Shown here: one piece after another, positions 1-8,856 of the stretch
How the letters are laid out: each line of letters opens with the position of its first letter
Numbering within the stretch: the stretch's first letter is position 1
Assembly: GCF_030530635.1 (NCBI RefSeq)
Contig: NZ_JAUMUL010000004.1
Span: 1 to 39,617, forward strand
Direction of reading: 5' to 3'
DNA length: 39,617 bases
Source: Actinomyces sp.
Lineage (GTDB): Bacteria; Actinomycetota; Actinomycetes; Actinomycetales; Actinomycetaceae
Position numbers and translations under genes: made by a program
The notes under the pieces: generated by a model
Told to the model about the DNA's origin: nothing
The model's input: only the letters and a program-made list of their open reading frames with translations
Database searches by the model: none

Positions 1-188
1 GCCTCGAAGCGGGCCACGCGGCCACCGGTGTCGAGGATCTTCTGCTTGCCGGTGTAGAAGGGGTGGCATTCCGAGCACACGTCCACGCGGATCTCACCGG
101 CGGTAACGGTGGAACGGGTCTCGAAGCTGTTGCCGCAGGTGCACGTGACCTTGGTGGGCACGTACTCGGGGTGGATTCCCTGCTTCAT
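1..188 (-). CDS. rpmE: 50S ribosomal protein L31, 3' end cut by window edge
   Basis: Structural protein of the large ribosomal subunit. The visible 62 residues begin MKQGIHPEYVPTKVTC and carry C16-x-C18 and C37-x2-C40, the four zinc-ligand cysteines of the Zn-binding (C+) form of L31. This is the form normally made under zinc-replete conditions; its counterpart lacks the cysteines. The ATG at 188 is preceded by a good AAGGAG ribosome binding site (minus strand, 200-195). The C-terminal few residues lie outside the window. It sits downstream of rho, the usual actinobacterial arrangement. Confidence 0.96.
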   Translation of the reverse strand, partial: MKQGIHPEYVPTKVTCTCGNSFETRSTVTAGEIRVDVCSECHPFYTGKQKILDTGGRVARFE

Positions 189-259
189 AGGTTTCTCCTT
201 GTGGCTAGAGGGTCCCGGGTCCCGCACGGATGCACGGGTGAACCGGAGGCCGGTCGGTT

Positions 260-289
260 ATTGTGCCAGGCCGCCCCGGCCGTCACAAT
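260..289 (-). other. Imperfect inverted repeat between rho and rpmE
   Basis: ATTGTG at 260-265 pairs with CACAAT at 284-289, and an inner GGCC/GGCC pair (269-272, 278-281) could extend the stem across a small internal loop. It lies between the rho stop and the rpmE start. No T-run follows on the minus strand, so a terminator or attenuator role is only a guess. Confidence 0.3.
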
Positions 290-349
290 GCGCACCTCGG
301 GTGAGACGCGGCACGGTGGCGGCGGGGCGACTCCGGTGTACGGGAAGGA

Positions 350-2404
350 TCAGGCGAGCTTGGCGTCGTCGTCGGCATCCGCCAAGGAAGTGCCCTGCGG
401 AGTGGTCTTGGAGATGACCATGAGGAACTCCGCGTTGGACTGAGTCTCCTTTAGCTTGCCGAGCACCAACTCGAGGGCCTGTTGCTGCTCCAGACCGGAG
501 AAAAGGCGCCGCAGCCGCCACATGATCTTCAACTGGGCCGGGTCGATCAGCAGCTCCTCACGGCGCGTGGAGGAGGCGGCAACGTCGACGGCGGGGAAGA
601 CTCGCCGCTCGGCCAGCTGCCGCGACAACCGCAGCTCCATATTGCCGGTGCCCTTGAACTCCTCGAAGATGACCTCATCCATCTTGGAGCCGGTCTCCAC
701 CAGGGCGGTGGCCAGGATCGTCAGGCTGCCACCGTTCTCAATGTTGCGGGCGGCGCCGAAGAAACGCTTGGGCGGGTACAGCGCACTGGCATCCACACCA
801 CCGGACAGGATGCGCCCGGAGGCGGGGGCGGCCAGGTTGTAGGCGCGGCCCAGGCGGGTGATGGAGTCCAGCAGCACCACCACGTCCTGTCCCAGCTCCA
901 CCAGCCGCTTGGCGCGCTCGATGGCGAGCTCGGCCACAGTGGTGTGGTCGGATGCGGGTCGGTCGAAGGTGGAGGCGATGACCTCCCCCTTGACCGTGCG
1001 CTGCATATCGGTGACTTCCTCGGGACGCTCGTCGACCAGCACCACCATTAGGTGCGCCTCGGGGTTGTTCACGGAGATCGCGTTGGCGATCTGCTGCAGG
1101 ATGATCGTCTTACCGGCCTTGGGCGGGGAGACGATCAGGCCGCGCTGGCCCTTGCCGATGGGTGAGACCAGATCGATCACTCGCGGGGTGAGCGCCTTCG
1201 GGGTGGTTTCCAGGCGCAACTGCTCCTGCGGGTACAGGGGGGTGAGCTTGGTGAACTCGGGACGGCGCTTGGCGCGCTCGGGGTCCATGCCGTTGATGGT
1301 CTCCACGGACACCAGTGGCTTGTACTTCAGTCGGTTGGCGCGGTTCTGGCGGCGCCCACGCCCGGAGCCACCGCTTGATCCCCCGTTGTCGCCGTTCTCT
1401 CGCACCCAGCCGGTGATGGCATCGCCTGCGCGCAGCCCGTTCTCCTTGATCTGCTGGCCACTGACGTACACGTCCTTGGGGCCCGGCAGGTAACCGGAGG
1501 TGCGCAGGTAGGCGTGCTGGTGGTCGGCGACGTCGAGTATGCCAGCTACCGGAAGCAGCACCTCTTCATCCCGGGATTGCTGCCCGCGAGTGTCCTGGTT
1601 GCCGTCGTAGTCGCGACGCTTGCGGCCTCGACGCCGCCTTCCGCCGCGGGTGTCATCGTTCGCCTGGTCCTCCCAGTCGTTACCGCCTCGACGCCGCCGC
1701 TCCGCCGGTTCGACGGCGGGGGTACCGGTGGCGTCGGCGAGGTCCCGCATGAGGGCGGCCTTGGCATCAGCATGATCCTCGGGAACGAACTCATTGCCGA
1801 CGCGACGTTCGGGGCCTCCGGAGGCGATCTGAGCCCGACGCCGGGAGCGCCGCGGGTCCTCGCGTCCATCGTGCACCGCCACGGCGGACTCACGTCGGGC
1901 GCCACCGGCGCGGGTGACGCGGCCCGGTGTCGCCGGGGCGGCGGGTTCCGGCGACGCCGCGCGCTGGGGCATATCCAGTGTCAATGGCTCGGCAGGCGTG
2001 GCGGGGGCGTCCTGGGGCGCACCGGCCGCAGCCGTTACTCGACGTCGGGAGCGAGCCCGGGCAGAGGTTCCTATCTCCTGCACGCCGCCCGAGTCGGCGT
2101 CGGTCGGAGCGGACTGCTTCTCCGACTCCGGCGCAGCGGCGGCATCCGCCCCGGCCTCCGGAGCGGGGGCGACCCGCCCACTGCGCCGCACCGAAGCGGA
2201 CGCCTCAGCCTGCTTGGTCTGCCCGCTGTTCTCGCGGCCCGCCGGAGGGGCGGAGACATTTGCCTGATGTTCGCGGATCGCGGCGATGAGCTCGCTCTTC
2301 CGCATGCGTGAAGTACCCTTTAGTCCCATGGTTGAGGCGAGCCGCTGAAGCTCGGCCAGCCGCATGGTGGACAGCGAAGGGCGGGCGCTGGAAATCTCGG
2401 TCAC
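350..2404 (-). CDS. rho: Transcription termination factor Rho
   Basis: Hexameric RNA-dependent ATPase/translocase that ends transcription of untranslated RNA; cytoplasmic. The 684-aa product starts with a SAP-like N-terminal segment (AELQRLASTMGLKG). A long charged, Arg/Gly/Ala-rich insertion of roughly 230 residues, typical of actinobacterial Rho, follows. Then come the RNA-binding cold-shock-like domain (GLRAGDAITG) and the RecA-type ATPase core with Walker A (SPPKAGKT) and Walker B (VVVLLDSITRL). I place the start at GTG 2404 (MTEISSARPSLS) because AAGGA lies 6-7 nt upstream; an in-frame ATG at 2473 has no comparable site. Neighbours: thrB upstream, rpmE downstream. Confidence 0.96.
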   Translation of the reverse strand: MTEISSARPSLSTMRLAELQRLASTMGLKGTSRMRKSELIAAIREHQANVSAPPAGRENSGQTKQAEASASVRRSGRVAPAPEAGADAAAAPESEKQSAPTDADSGGVQEIGTSARARSRRRVTAAAGAPQDAPATPAEPLTLDMPQRAASPEPAAPATPGRVTRAGGARRESAVAVHDGREDPRRSRRRAQIASGGPERRVGNEFVPEDHADAKAALMRDLADATGTPAVEPAERRRRGGNDWEDQANDDTRGGRRRRGRKRRDYDGNQDTRGQQSRDEEVLLPVAGILDVADHQHAYLRTSGYLPGPKDVYVSGQQIKENGLRAGDAITGWVRENGDNGGSSGGSGRGRRQNRANRLKYKPLVSVETINGMDPERAKRRPEFTKLTPLYPQEQLRLETTPKALTPRVIDLVSPIGKGQRGLIVSPPKAGKTIILQQIANAISVNNPEAHLMVVLVDERPEEVTDMQRTVKGEVIASTFDRPASDHTTVAELAIERAKRLVELGQDVVVLLDSITRLGRAYNLAAPASGRILSGGVDASALYPPKRFFGAARNIENGGSLTILATALVETGSKMDEVIFEEFKGTGNMELRLSRQLAERRVFPAVDVAASSTRREELLIDPAQLKIMWRLRRLFSGLEQQQALELVLGKLKETQSNAEFLMVISKTTPQGTSLADADDDAKLA

Positions 2405-2637
2405 GAGTGTCCTTAACGGTGTGAGCATCGGCCAGTAATGGCAGATATATCTGGGACTGTCCCGGAATATCACGGGCGAAGTCGTGCACCAGTGAAGTTC
2501 CGCGGCAGGGCCTACGAACTCAGCCTGATGCGCACTCGACGGGCCGGTCAGTGTCGGCTCGCCGGTGAGAACTGTAGCAGACCCCAGGGCCCCTCAGGTG
2601 CACGTTCTGGGGAACGGCGGATGTGAATCGGCTCCCT

Positions 2638-3537
2638 TCACACCAACTGAGCACCGTTGAGATCTATTCCGGGCCGTAGCACGCTCCAGCCGTGCCGTTC
2701 CAGAGTGAAACGGGTCTGCTGAGACAGATCGGCCAGCACCAGCACGGTTGGCCCGGCGCCGGAGATTACCGCCGGATATCCCTGTTCGCGCAGAGAGTCC
2801 ATGACGGCCATGGATGCGGGCAACACCTCGCGCCGGTACTCCTGGTGCAGCCGGTCCTCAGTCCCCGCCATGAGCAGGTCGGGACGGCCCGCAAGCGCCA
2901 GCATGAGGATGGCGGCGCGGGAGGTGTTGAACAGGGCGTCGGCGCGGGGCACGGAGTCGGGCAGGACCTTGCGGGCTTCCTCGGTGCTCAGTCGCGTCGT
3001 CGACGGCGGCACGAGCAGGTTGACCGCCAGGGTGGCGTCCACGGGCATCGGGGCGGAGCGCGGGGTGCCGTCCGCCTCGATCCAAGCGACGGTGGCACCT
3101 CCGAATACCGCCGGAGCGACGTTGTCCGGGTGCCCCTCGAAAGCCGTTGCGATCCGGAAAACCTCCTCATCGGGCAGCGCGTCGGGATCCGAGAGCAGCC
3201 CACGGGCGAGCATCAACCCGGCGACGGCGGCGCTAGCCGAGGAGCCCATACCACCTCCGTGAGGGATGCGATTCACGCAGTGCATTTCGAAGCCCGCCTG
3301 GGGGGCGCCCACTGCATCCAAACCGGCACGCAGCGCCCGCACCACCAGGTTGGAGTCGTCGGTGGGAACTGTTCCCTCCCCCACACCCTCTACGGTGACC
3401 TCGGTGGCACCCACGACCGGGCGGACCTCTACCTCGTCGTAGTAGGTGAAGGCCATGCCGAAGGAATCGAAGCCGGGACCCATGTTAGCGGTGGTTGCTG
3501 GAACGCGTACCGCCGCACGCTCGTTGACCAGTCTCAT
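2638..3537 (-). CDS. thrB: Homoserine kinase
   Basis: Phosphorylates homoserine to O-phosphohomoserine using ATP, the step before threonine synthase. The 299-aa protein is a GHMP-family kinase: N-terminal RVPATTANMGPGFD, the phosphate-binding loop PHGGGMGSSAS at about residues 92-102, and a C-terminal ISGAGPTVL motif. Length is normal for the family. The ATG at 3537 is only 7 nt after the hom stop, so the two are very likely co-transcribed and translationally coupled. No thrC is visible here; in many actinobacteria it lies elsewhere. Confidence 0.95.
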   Translation of the reverse strand: MRLVNERAAVRVPATTANMGPGFDSFGMAFTYYDEVEVRPVVGATEVTVEGVGEGTVPTDDSNLVVRALRAGLDAVGAPQAGFEMHCVNRIPHGGGMGSSASAAVAGLMLARGLLSDPDALPDEEVFRIATAFEGHPDNVAPAVFGGATVAWIEADGTPRSAPMPVDATLAVNLLVPPSTTRLSTEEARKVLPDSVPRADALFNTSRAAILMLALAGRPDLLMAGTEDRLHQEYRREVLPASMAVMDSLREQGYPAVISGAGPTVLVLADLSQQTRFTLERHGWSVLRPGIDLNGAQLV

Positions 3538-3544
3538 CGCGGCG

Positions 3545-4915
3545 TCACAGTCCCTCTACGCGACGGGTGGAGACCACCTCGGCCACGCGCTCCTGCGCGC
3601 GCAGTGCGTCCACGGCGGCCTCAAGTCCGGCCACCGGCGCGGTGTGGGTGACGATGGTCACCAGCGCCAGCTCATCTCCGACGTCAACGTAGCTGGCCTG
3701 CCGCACCGAGTTGATGGACACCTCGTGGTCGCCGAATACCTGGGCGACGGCGGCGAGCGAGCCGGGCGCGTCGGCCACCCGGAGTTGGATCTGGTAGCGG
3801 GTCAGGGCCTGCTCTGGGGACAGGATCGGCAACTCGGCATAGCTGGATTCGCGGGGCGCCTGCCCACCGTTGACGCGGTGGGCGGCGGCGGCCACGACGT
3901 CGGACAGCACAGCGGACGCGGTGGGGGCTCCGCCGGCGCCCTGACCGTAGAACATGAGGCGTCCGGCAGCCTCGGCGTCCACCAGCACGGCGTTGAAGCC
4001 GCCGTGGACGCTGGCGAGCGGGTGGTCCGAGGGCACCAGGGCGGGGTGCACGCGCACGGAGATTCCGTCGACGTCGTCGCCATGCTCGGCGCTGAACCGC
4101 TGGGCGATGGCCAGCAGTTTTATCTCACATCCGGAGGCGTGGGCCTCGCGGATGTCGTCGGCGGTGATGGAGCGGATGCCCTCCACCTCCACGTCGTCGA
4201 TACCCACTCGCGTGTGGAAGGCGAGGGAGGCGATTATGGCGGCCTTGGCGGCGGCATCGAGCCCATCGACGTCGGCCGTGGGGTCTGCCTCGGCGTAGCC
4301 GAGTTCCTGGGCGGCGGCCAGGGCGGCGTCGAAGGACAGGCCCTTGGTGCTCATCTCATCAAGGATGTAGTTGGTGGTGCCGTTCACAATGCCGAGCACA
4401 CTGGTGACACGGTCACCGGCCATGGACTCGCGCAGCGCATATATCACCGGGATGGCACCGGCGACGGCGGCCTCGTAGTAGAAGTCGGTACGGGCGGCTG
4501 CGGCGGCCGCGTACAGCTCGGGACCGTGGGCGGCGATGAGCGCCTTGTTGCCGGTGATCACGCTGGCGCCGGAGGCGAATGCGGCCAGGATCAGGCTGCG
4601 GGCCGGCTCTATACCGCCGATGAGTTCGATAACGACATCGTTGGAGGTAGCCACGGCTTCGGCGTCATCGGTGAGCAGTTCACGCGGAACAGACTCGTCA
4701 CGGGGCGCGTCCACGTTGCGTACGGCCACGCCGGTGATCTCCAAGCGGGCGCCGGAGCGGGCGGCGAAGTCGTCGGCCTGTTCCAGCAGCAGCCGGATCA
4801 CCTGGGTGCCGACGGTGCCGGAGCCGAGGACTCCTACGCGCAGTGTGGAGCGGTCGGGCGCGGACGCGACCGACCGGCCTGACTGCGCCATTTCCTGGGC
4901 TGCCTGCTGTTTCAC
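3545..4915 (-). CDS. hom: Homoserine dehydrogenase
   Basis: NAD(P)H-dependent reduction of aspartate semialdehyde to homoserine, the branch point toward threonine and methionine. The N-terminal Rossmann fold has GSGTVG at residues 31-36; the catalytic/substrate part includes GIVNGTTNYIL and YAEADPTADVDGLDAA; a C-terminal ACT domain (LRVADAPGSLAAVAQVFGDHEVSI) is the usual site of threonine feedback. I choose GTG 4915 (MKQQAAQEMAQ), with GAGGTGG a few nt upstream; ATG 4891 is an alternative. The frame stays open to 5056, but the extra residues look unlike the family. Confidence 0.94.
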   Translation of the reverse strand: MKQQAAQEMAQSGRSVASAPDRSTLRVGVLGSGTVGTQVIRLLLEQADDFAARSGARLEITGVAVRNVDAPRDESVPRELLTDDAEAVATSNDVVIELIGGIEPARSLILAAFASGASVITGNKALIAAHGPELYAAAAAARTDFYYEAAVAGAIPVIYALRESMAGDRVTSVLGIVNGTTNYILDEMSTKGLSFDAALAAAQELGYAEADPTADVDGLDAAAKAAIIASLAFHTRVGIDDVEVEGIRSITADDIREAHASGCEIKLLAIAQRFSAEHGDDVDGISVRVHPALVPSDHPLASVHGGFNAVLVDAEAAGRLMFYGQGAGGAPTASAVLSDVVAAAAHRVNGGQAPRESSYAELPILSPEQALTRYQIQLRVADAPGSLAAVAQVFGDHEVSINSVRQASYVDVGDELALVTIVTHTAPVAGLEAAVDALRAQERVAEVVSTRRVEGL

Positions 4916-4971
4916 GGGAACCACCTCGAGTGCATACGGGCTCGCCGGGGCGGGCGAGCGTGACTCGGCAC

Positions 4972-5007
4972 AGCATAGGCGGCACCGAGGAGTTCGCGCT
5001 TCCTCGG
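4972..5007 (-). promoter_or_regulatory. hom: Hairpin and possible promoter ahead of hom
   Basis: CCGAGGA (4985-4991) and TCCTCGG (5001-5007) form a 7-bp perfect stem with a 9-nt loop in the 133-bp gap between the TPR gene and hom. A TATGCT hexamer follows on the minus strand (4977-4972) and would give a leader of about 50 nt. No convincing -35 is seen. The hairpin could terminate the upstream unit or belong to the hom leader. Confidence 0.3.
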
Positions 5008-5048
5008 TTCGGTGAGCTGCGGCAGAATCGGGGTCAGGCCACAGCCTG

Positions 5049-6659
5049 CTACTCAATGAGCCGGGTGATCTGCTCGTGTTCCCGGGTCAAAGCGTCAGCG
5101 GTTTCGGAATCACCCCGGGCCTGCGCCGCCTGTGCCACAAGGTCCAGAGAGTAAGCCAGGTCTTGATACGCCTGGGGCGTGCCCTGGGCGTCGGCCAGCT
5201 CCCGGCGGATTGCCAGCGACTCCCGGTAGGCGGCGTCCGCAGCGTCCCAGTCACCACGCACCGACGCCACACTCCCCACATTGTCCAGCGCAACCGACAG
5301 GTCCCGCCGCGCCTGCGGCGTACCCAAAGCGTCGGCCAGCTCCCGGCGGATTGCCAGCGACTCCCGGTAAGCCTCAGCCGCAGCACCCAAGTCACCACGC
5401 GCCCGCGCCACTCGTCCGACGTTGTCCAGCGCAACCGACAGGTCACGCCGCGCCTCCGGCGAACCCAACTCACCAACCAGCTCACGCCTGATCACCAGCG
5501 ACTCCCGGTAAGCCTCAGCCGCAGCACCCAAGTCACCACGCACCAGAGCGACACGCCCCAAATTGTCCAATACGGCCGACAGGTCACGCCACGTCTTAGG
5601 CGTACCCAACTCACCAACTAACTCCCTTCTAAACGCCAACGACTCTGCATAGGCATCATCTGCAGTACCCAAGTCACCGCGCACCTCAGCCACGCGCCCA
5701 ACGTTTTTCAGCGCGACCGACAGGTCACGCCGGGCCGCAGACGTACCAGTCATGGCAACCTGATCCCGCGCCCGCTGCAGCTGGTAGTCGGCTGCCAAAG
5801 CCGCAGACTCCAGCGCCCCAAAGTCAATGGCAATACGCCACGCCGTGTCAATCACCTGAGCACTCAGCACGTCAGGCAGTTCGGGCGCATCTTTGATGCA
5901 TCTGCTCAGTACCACCTCAACGCCCGCTCCGTCACCGAGCATTCCGGCTATCTCGGCCCGCACCAGCGCGAAAAGCACTCTCCCCAGCTGCGAGTGCCCA
6001 TACGTGGAGCTCTCCAATGCTCGCCGCGCAGCGACCGGGTCAGTTGCCAGCAGCCGGCGAGCCCGTTCCACTTCTCGCAGCACCGCCGCCGCCTCGTCAC
6101 TACGCAGGTCCGGCGGCAGGGTGATCCGCCACGCGGCTCTATAGCCGTCGCCTGCGGGCACAGGAGTTTCAGCGTCGAGTGGAGGCGCCTGGGCGAATGC
6201 GGAGCGATCCGCACCCTGACTTCCGATCGTAAGCACCAGTGAGCGCACGGACCACAGGTCCACCGCCTCCCGCACGGCGTCGACCAAGAGCTGAGTGGGC
6301 CCGCCGATGATGACGCAACCCGCGCCACGCTGCGCCAGTCTCACCCTGAGCTCGTTCAGCCGGTGCAGAGCACCGCTGCGTTGGTTGCCGTCCCAGGCAT
6401 CAATCCAAAGCACGCCCGGTGCCGGCAGACGGCGGGAAAGCCACTCGGATACACCATCACCCTTGGGCGCTTCATTCCAGGGGATGTGCGCTCGCACCGA
6501 CCACATCCGGGCACGAGCACGCATATCCTCAAGCTGGTCGCGGGACTGGACTGCGATGAATACGACCGTACCCCGGTCCGCCGTCCACTCCAGGTGGTGG
6601 CGCAGATCCGACCATGCCTCATCTACGCCTACGGCGTGCAGAGGATCCGGCATCCCCAT
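5049..6659 (-). CDS. TPR-repeat protein paired with an ATPase, N-terminal NTPase-like region without Walker A
   Basis: The function is unknown. The C-terminal part (about residues 310-525) consists of 47-aa helical repeats of the form RRDLSVALDNVGRVA..GDLGAA followed by AYRESLAIRREL; four copies are spaced exactly 141 bp apart in the DNA. This is a protein-interaction TPR solenoid. The N-terminal 150 residues read like alternating hydrophobic beta strands of a P-loop fold (VVFIAVQS, GVLWIDAWDG, GCVIIGGPTQLL) but contain no GxxxxGKT, so they may be a degenerate NTPase or adaptor domain. The ATG at 6659 is 2 nt after the stop of the upstream ATPase gene, so the two form one operon. The pair interrupts the lysA-hom order, suggesting acquisition. 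Roles in signalling or defence are inference only. Confidence 0.75.
   Translation of the reverse strand: MGMPDPLHAVGVDEAWSDLRHHLEWTADRGTVVFIAVQSRDQLEDMRARARMWSVRAHIPWNEAPKGDGVSEWLSRRLPAPGVLWIDAWDGNQRSGALHRLNELRVRLAQRGAGCVIIGGPTQLLVDAVREAVDLWSVRSLVLTIGSQGADRSAFAQAPPLDAETPVPAGDGYRAAWRITLPPDLRSDEAAAVLREVERARRLLATDPVAARRALESSTYGHSQLGRVLFALVRAEIAGMLGDGAGVEVVLSRCIKDAPELPDVLSAQVIDTAWRIAIDFGALESAALAADYQLQRARDQVAMTGTSAARRDLSVALKNVGRVAEVRGDLGTADDAYAESLAFRRELVGELGTPKTWRDLSAVLDNLGRVALVRGDLGAAAEAYRESLVIRRELVGELGSPEARRDLSVALDNVGRVARARGDLGAAAEAYRESLAIRRELADALGTPQARRDLSVALDNVGSVASVRGDWDAADAAYRESLAIRRELADAQGTPQAYQDLAYSLDLVAQAAQARGDSETADALTREHEQITRLIE
5190..5760 (-). repeat. 141-bp tandem coding repeats (47-aa TPR units)
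   Basis: Near-identical words such as CTCCCGGTA recur at 5220, 5361 and 5502 (degenerate at 5643), an exact period of 141 bp. The most downstream units are most alike, which points to recent duplication or gene conversion within the TPR gene. Confidence 0.85.
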
Positions 6660-6661
6660 GT

Positions 6662-7954
6662 TCAGGACTGCTCACTATTGTCTGCCACCAGGGGCGCGAG
6701 CAAAGGGTGCACGCCGTACCAGTCAACGGTTCCGTTGCGGTAGCACATTACCGCCCCCTGGGCCTGCAGCTCCCACGCCAATGCAGAAAGCTCCCTCGGA
6801 ACCCGCAACTGCTTGGTCCGTTGGACATCGGACAGGATCTCCCAATGCTCCTCACTGAGTACAACTCCCAGACTTGAGCGCTCCTTGCGTTCCGCGCTCT
6901 CTATCTCCGCCTCGTCAACCGGTAGGCCTCCCTCCTTGAGCAGCAGACCTGCGACCAGCCGGAAAAGGTCGCGGAATAATCCGCCGGAGGCCCGTATCAC
7001 CCGATCAGTCTGATCACCCAGTAACCGCCCCAGGTCCCCCTCCGGCGCGCGGCGGGCAAGTACTTTGCGGAGCAACTCGATGCCCTCCGTGCAGTCTGAG
7101 CCATCCTTCTCACGCACCTTCACATTCAGAACCGGCCAGATCTGCCCCGCCCACCCCGGAGGGGTGGCGTAGATGGGTACCGTGTAAACCACGTGCATGT
7201 CGGGCAGGGCGAGCTCGTCCGCATAAATCGAGAACAGCGACTTCACCGATTCACGCACCTGATCGAAGGCATCCGCCCGCCCCCGGTAGTGGTCAATGGA
7301 GTCGACGATGAACACCGGGGTGCGCCCGCCCGGCAGAGCAGCAACCACATCCTTGAAGAACCTGTGAATCTCTTCTCTGAAGACCGCCCTGTTGGACGCC
7401 AGCGCCTTTCTCACCTGCGCACGGAAGGATTCGTCATCACGTAGCGCCACACGCAGGTCCAGTGCGACTGGTCCGGCAGTGGGCTTCAGATTTACGTCTA
7501 TGTCTACGTCTATGCGCCCCAGAAGATCCCAGATGCGTTTACGGAGCTTGTCCTGCGGGAGATCAGCATCCTTGCAGTTGTCAACGAATCCCGCCGCCAG
7601 GCCCACAAGGAACGCACCCTCATCAATCGGCAGTTCGGTATTGAAGTAATCCTCAACGTCCCAGTACACGGGGATGTACCGCTCGCGATCAAGCTCGCGC
7701 TGCAGGCGCATCAGCTCCGTGGTCTTGCCCGCACCCCGGTACCCGGACAGTAGCTGCACGGAGCCGCCGGTGGTGAAGTCAATGGCATTGATAATCTCGG
7801 TGACCAGGTCAGGACCGGCCGGCCCATCAGGGTCGGCGTAGATCGGCACGTAAAAGCGCTCATACTCGTCCTCCTCGGAGAGCATGCTGCGTCCCTGGTG
7901 AACGCTCAGGGCCTGGTAGAAGGCCTTGCGGTACTCGCGGTCACTGAGAGCCAT
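6662..7954 (-). CDS. AAA-family ATP-binding protein, partner of the TPR protein
   Basis: A 430-aa P-loop NTPase. Walker A is GYRGAGKTT at residues 71-79 and Walker B is PVFIVDSID at residues 213-221, preceded by a mixed charged helical region. No transmembrane segment is evident. The sequence resembles AAA/STAND-type ATPases used as signal switches, but I cannot name a family. I take ATG 7954 (MALSDREYRK); the frame stays open to 8032, but those residues look non-coding. No clear ribosome binding site precedes 7954. The TPR gene follows after 2 nt. A plausible model is that this ATPase is the switch and the TPR protein the sensor or scaffold; this is inference. Confidence 0.8.
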   Translation of the reverse strand: MALSDREYRKAFYQALSVHQGRSMLSEEDEYERFYVPIYADPDGPAGPDLVTEIINAIDFTTGGSVQLLSGYRGAGKTTELMRLQRELDRERYIPVYWDVEDYFNTELPIDEGAFLVGLAAGFVDNCKDADLPQDKLRKRIWDLLGRIDVDIDVNLKPTAGPVALDLRVALRDDESFRAQVRKALASNRAVFREEIHRFFKDVVAALPGGRTPVFIVDSIDHYRGRADAFDQVRESVKSLFSIYADELALPDMHVVYTVPIYATPPGWAGQIWPVLNVKVREKDGSDCTEGIELLRKVLARRAPEGDLGRLLGDQTDRVIRASGGLFRDLFRLVAGLLLKEGGLPVDEAEIESAERKERSSLGVVLSEEHWEILSDVQRTKQLRVPRELSALAWELQAQGAVMCYRNGTVDWYGVHPLLAPLVADNSEQS

Positions 7955-8062
7955 GACATGATCATAAGCGGTGCGGCCGGGCCGGAGAACAGGCCAGCAG
8001 AGCCGTCGCCAGCCCCCTCGAACGGCGTCCACCCCATGCCTGGATGCCGCCCTTGCCCAGAC

Positions 8063-8329
8063 TCACCGCAGCTCGCGCACCAACCTCGCGCTGAGGACAC
8101 CCCAGCCGGCCAGCGCCGACAGACTCAAGGCCAGGCCCGCGGCCGTGTATAGGGACGGGGTGATGGCAACGATGAGCAGCACGCCGACCAGAACGCAGGT
8201 CACCAAGGCCCATACGGCCAGCATGCCGTCGCGCCCGGCAGGCTCACGACGATGACTGCGGCTAATGGGGCCGTCGTAACGCCCCCACGCCGGGGGCGGG
8301 GTCTCCAGGGAAGAACGCATCGTGTCCAT
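8063..8329 (-). CDS. Small two-TM membrane protein, unknown function
   Basis: An 88-aa protein with a polar, Arg/Pro-rich N-terminal tail of about 35 residues and two hydrophobic segments (MLAVWALVTCVLVGVLLIVAI and LYTAAGLALSLSALAGWGVL) separated by a short loop, ending in a basic tail. Start ATG 8329, or ATG 8320 in the same frame; neither has a strong ribosome binding site. It lies about 110 bp upstream of the ATPase gene on the same strand and could belong to the same unit. Not recognised. Confidence 0.55.
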   Translation of the reverse strand: MDTMRSSLETPPPAWGRYDGPISRSHRREPAGRDGMLAVWALVTCVLVGVLLIVAITPSLYTAAGLALSLSALAGWGVLSARLVRELR

Positions 8330-8463
8330 AACCAGACCGTAAGCAAGATCTCACCCGCGCAGTACGTCCCCGGGGTGGAATCACAGCCCCTGCTGCTCCT
8401 CCTCAAGGAGTAGGGGACTTCCCCGAATGACTCAGTGTGCATCGAACACCGCCAAGCAGACAC

Positions 8464-8499
8464 TTGTAGAGCATGTAGAACATTTGGTATAATCCATTC
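8464..8499 (+). promoter_or_regulatory. Promoter of the toxin-antitoxin pair, leaderless, with operator-like repeats
   Basis: TTGTAG (8464-8469), an 18-bp spacer and a perfect TATAAT (8488-8493) precede the antitoxin ATG at 8500. The expected transcription start falls at or within 1 nt of that A, so the mRNA should be leaderless. The spacer holds two TGTAGA words (8465-8470, 8474-8479), the second part of TGTAGAACA with TGT/ACA symmetry. This is well placed for autoregulatory binding by the antitoxin. Confidence 0.75.
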
Positions 8500-8856
8500 A
8501 TGAAGGCTCAACCCGCAGTCAGTCCGCACGGCACTCCGGCGCCGTCCTCTGGCTCTGGCCCCGCCGTCGCTGCCAGCACCCGCACTGTCAGCCTCCGCGA
8601 ACTCAACCAGCGCTCCGGACGCATCGTCGCCGACGTCGTCTCCTCCGGTCGCCCCGTCACCATCACCGACCGTGGCCGTCCAGTTGTCCGTCTGGTACCG
8701 ATCGCCCCCGAAGAGACTCCCTACGAGCGTCTGCTGCGCGAAGGACTCATCCAAGAGGCCACGCACGAGCGTACCGGTCCGCTGCCCAGTATCAATGTTC
8801 CAAACGGCGCCCAGCTGTACGCCGACTTCATGGCTGAACGAGAGGAAGAACGGTGA
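8500..8856 (+). CDS. Phd/YefM-type antitoxin
   Basis: A 118-aa antitoxin expected to neutralise the PIN toxin encoded next and to repress its own promoter. Residues about 27-68 (TVSLRELNQRSGRIVADVVSSG and TITDRGRPVVRLVP) match the Phd/YefM DNA-binding fold. The C-terminal half (YERLLREGLIQEATHER onward) should be the toxin-wrapping tail. The first 26 residues are a Pro/Ser/Ala-rich extension. The ATG at 8500 fits a leaderless transcript. The stop overlaps the toxin start (GTGA), coupling their translation. Confidence 0.9.
   Translation: MKAQPAVSPHGTPAPSSGSGPAVAASTRTVSLRELNQRSGRIVADVVSSGRPVTITDRGRPVVRLVPIAPEETPYERLLREGLIQEATHERTGPLPSINVPNGAQLYADFMAEREEER

Noticed and set aside
3446..4882. 478-aa plus-strand frame opposite hom
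   Set aside because: It is a shadow of the homoserine dehydrogenase codons; there is no family signature and it is Gly/Val-rich throughout.
5190..5760. Regular 141-bp repeats as a possible CRISPR-like array
   Set aside because: They are in-frame TPR codons with no spacers of variable sequence. No CRISPR array or cas gene was seen anywhere in the window.
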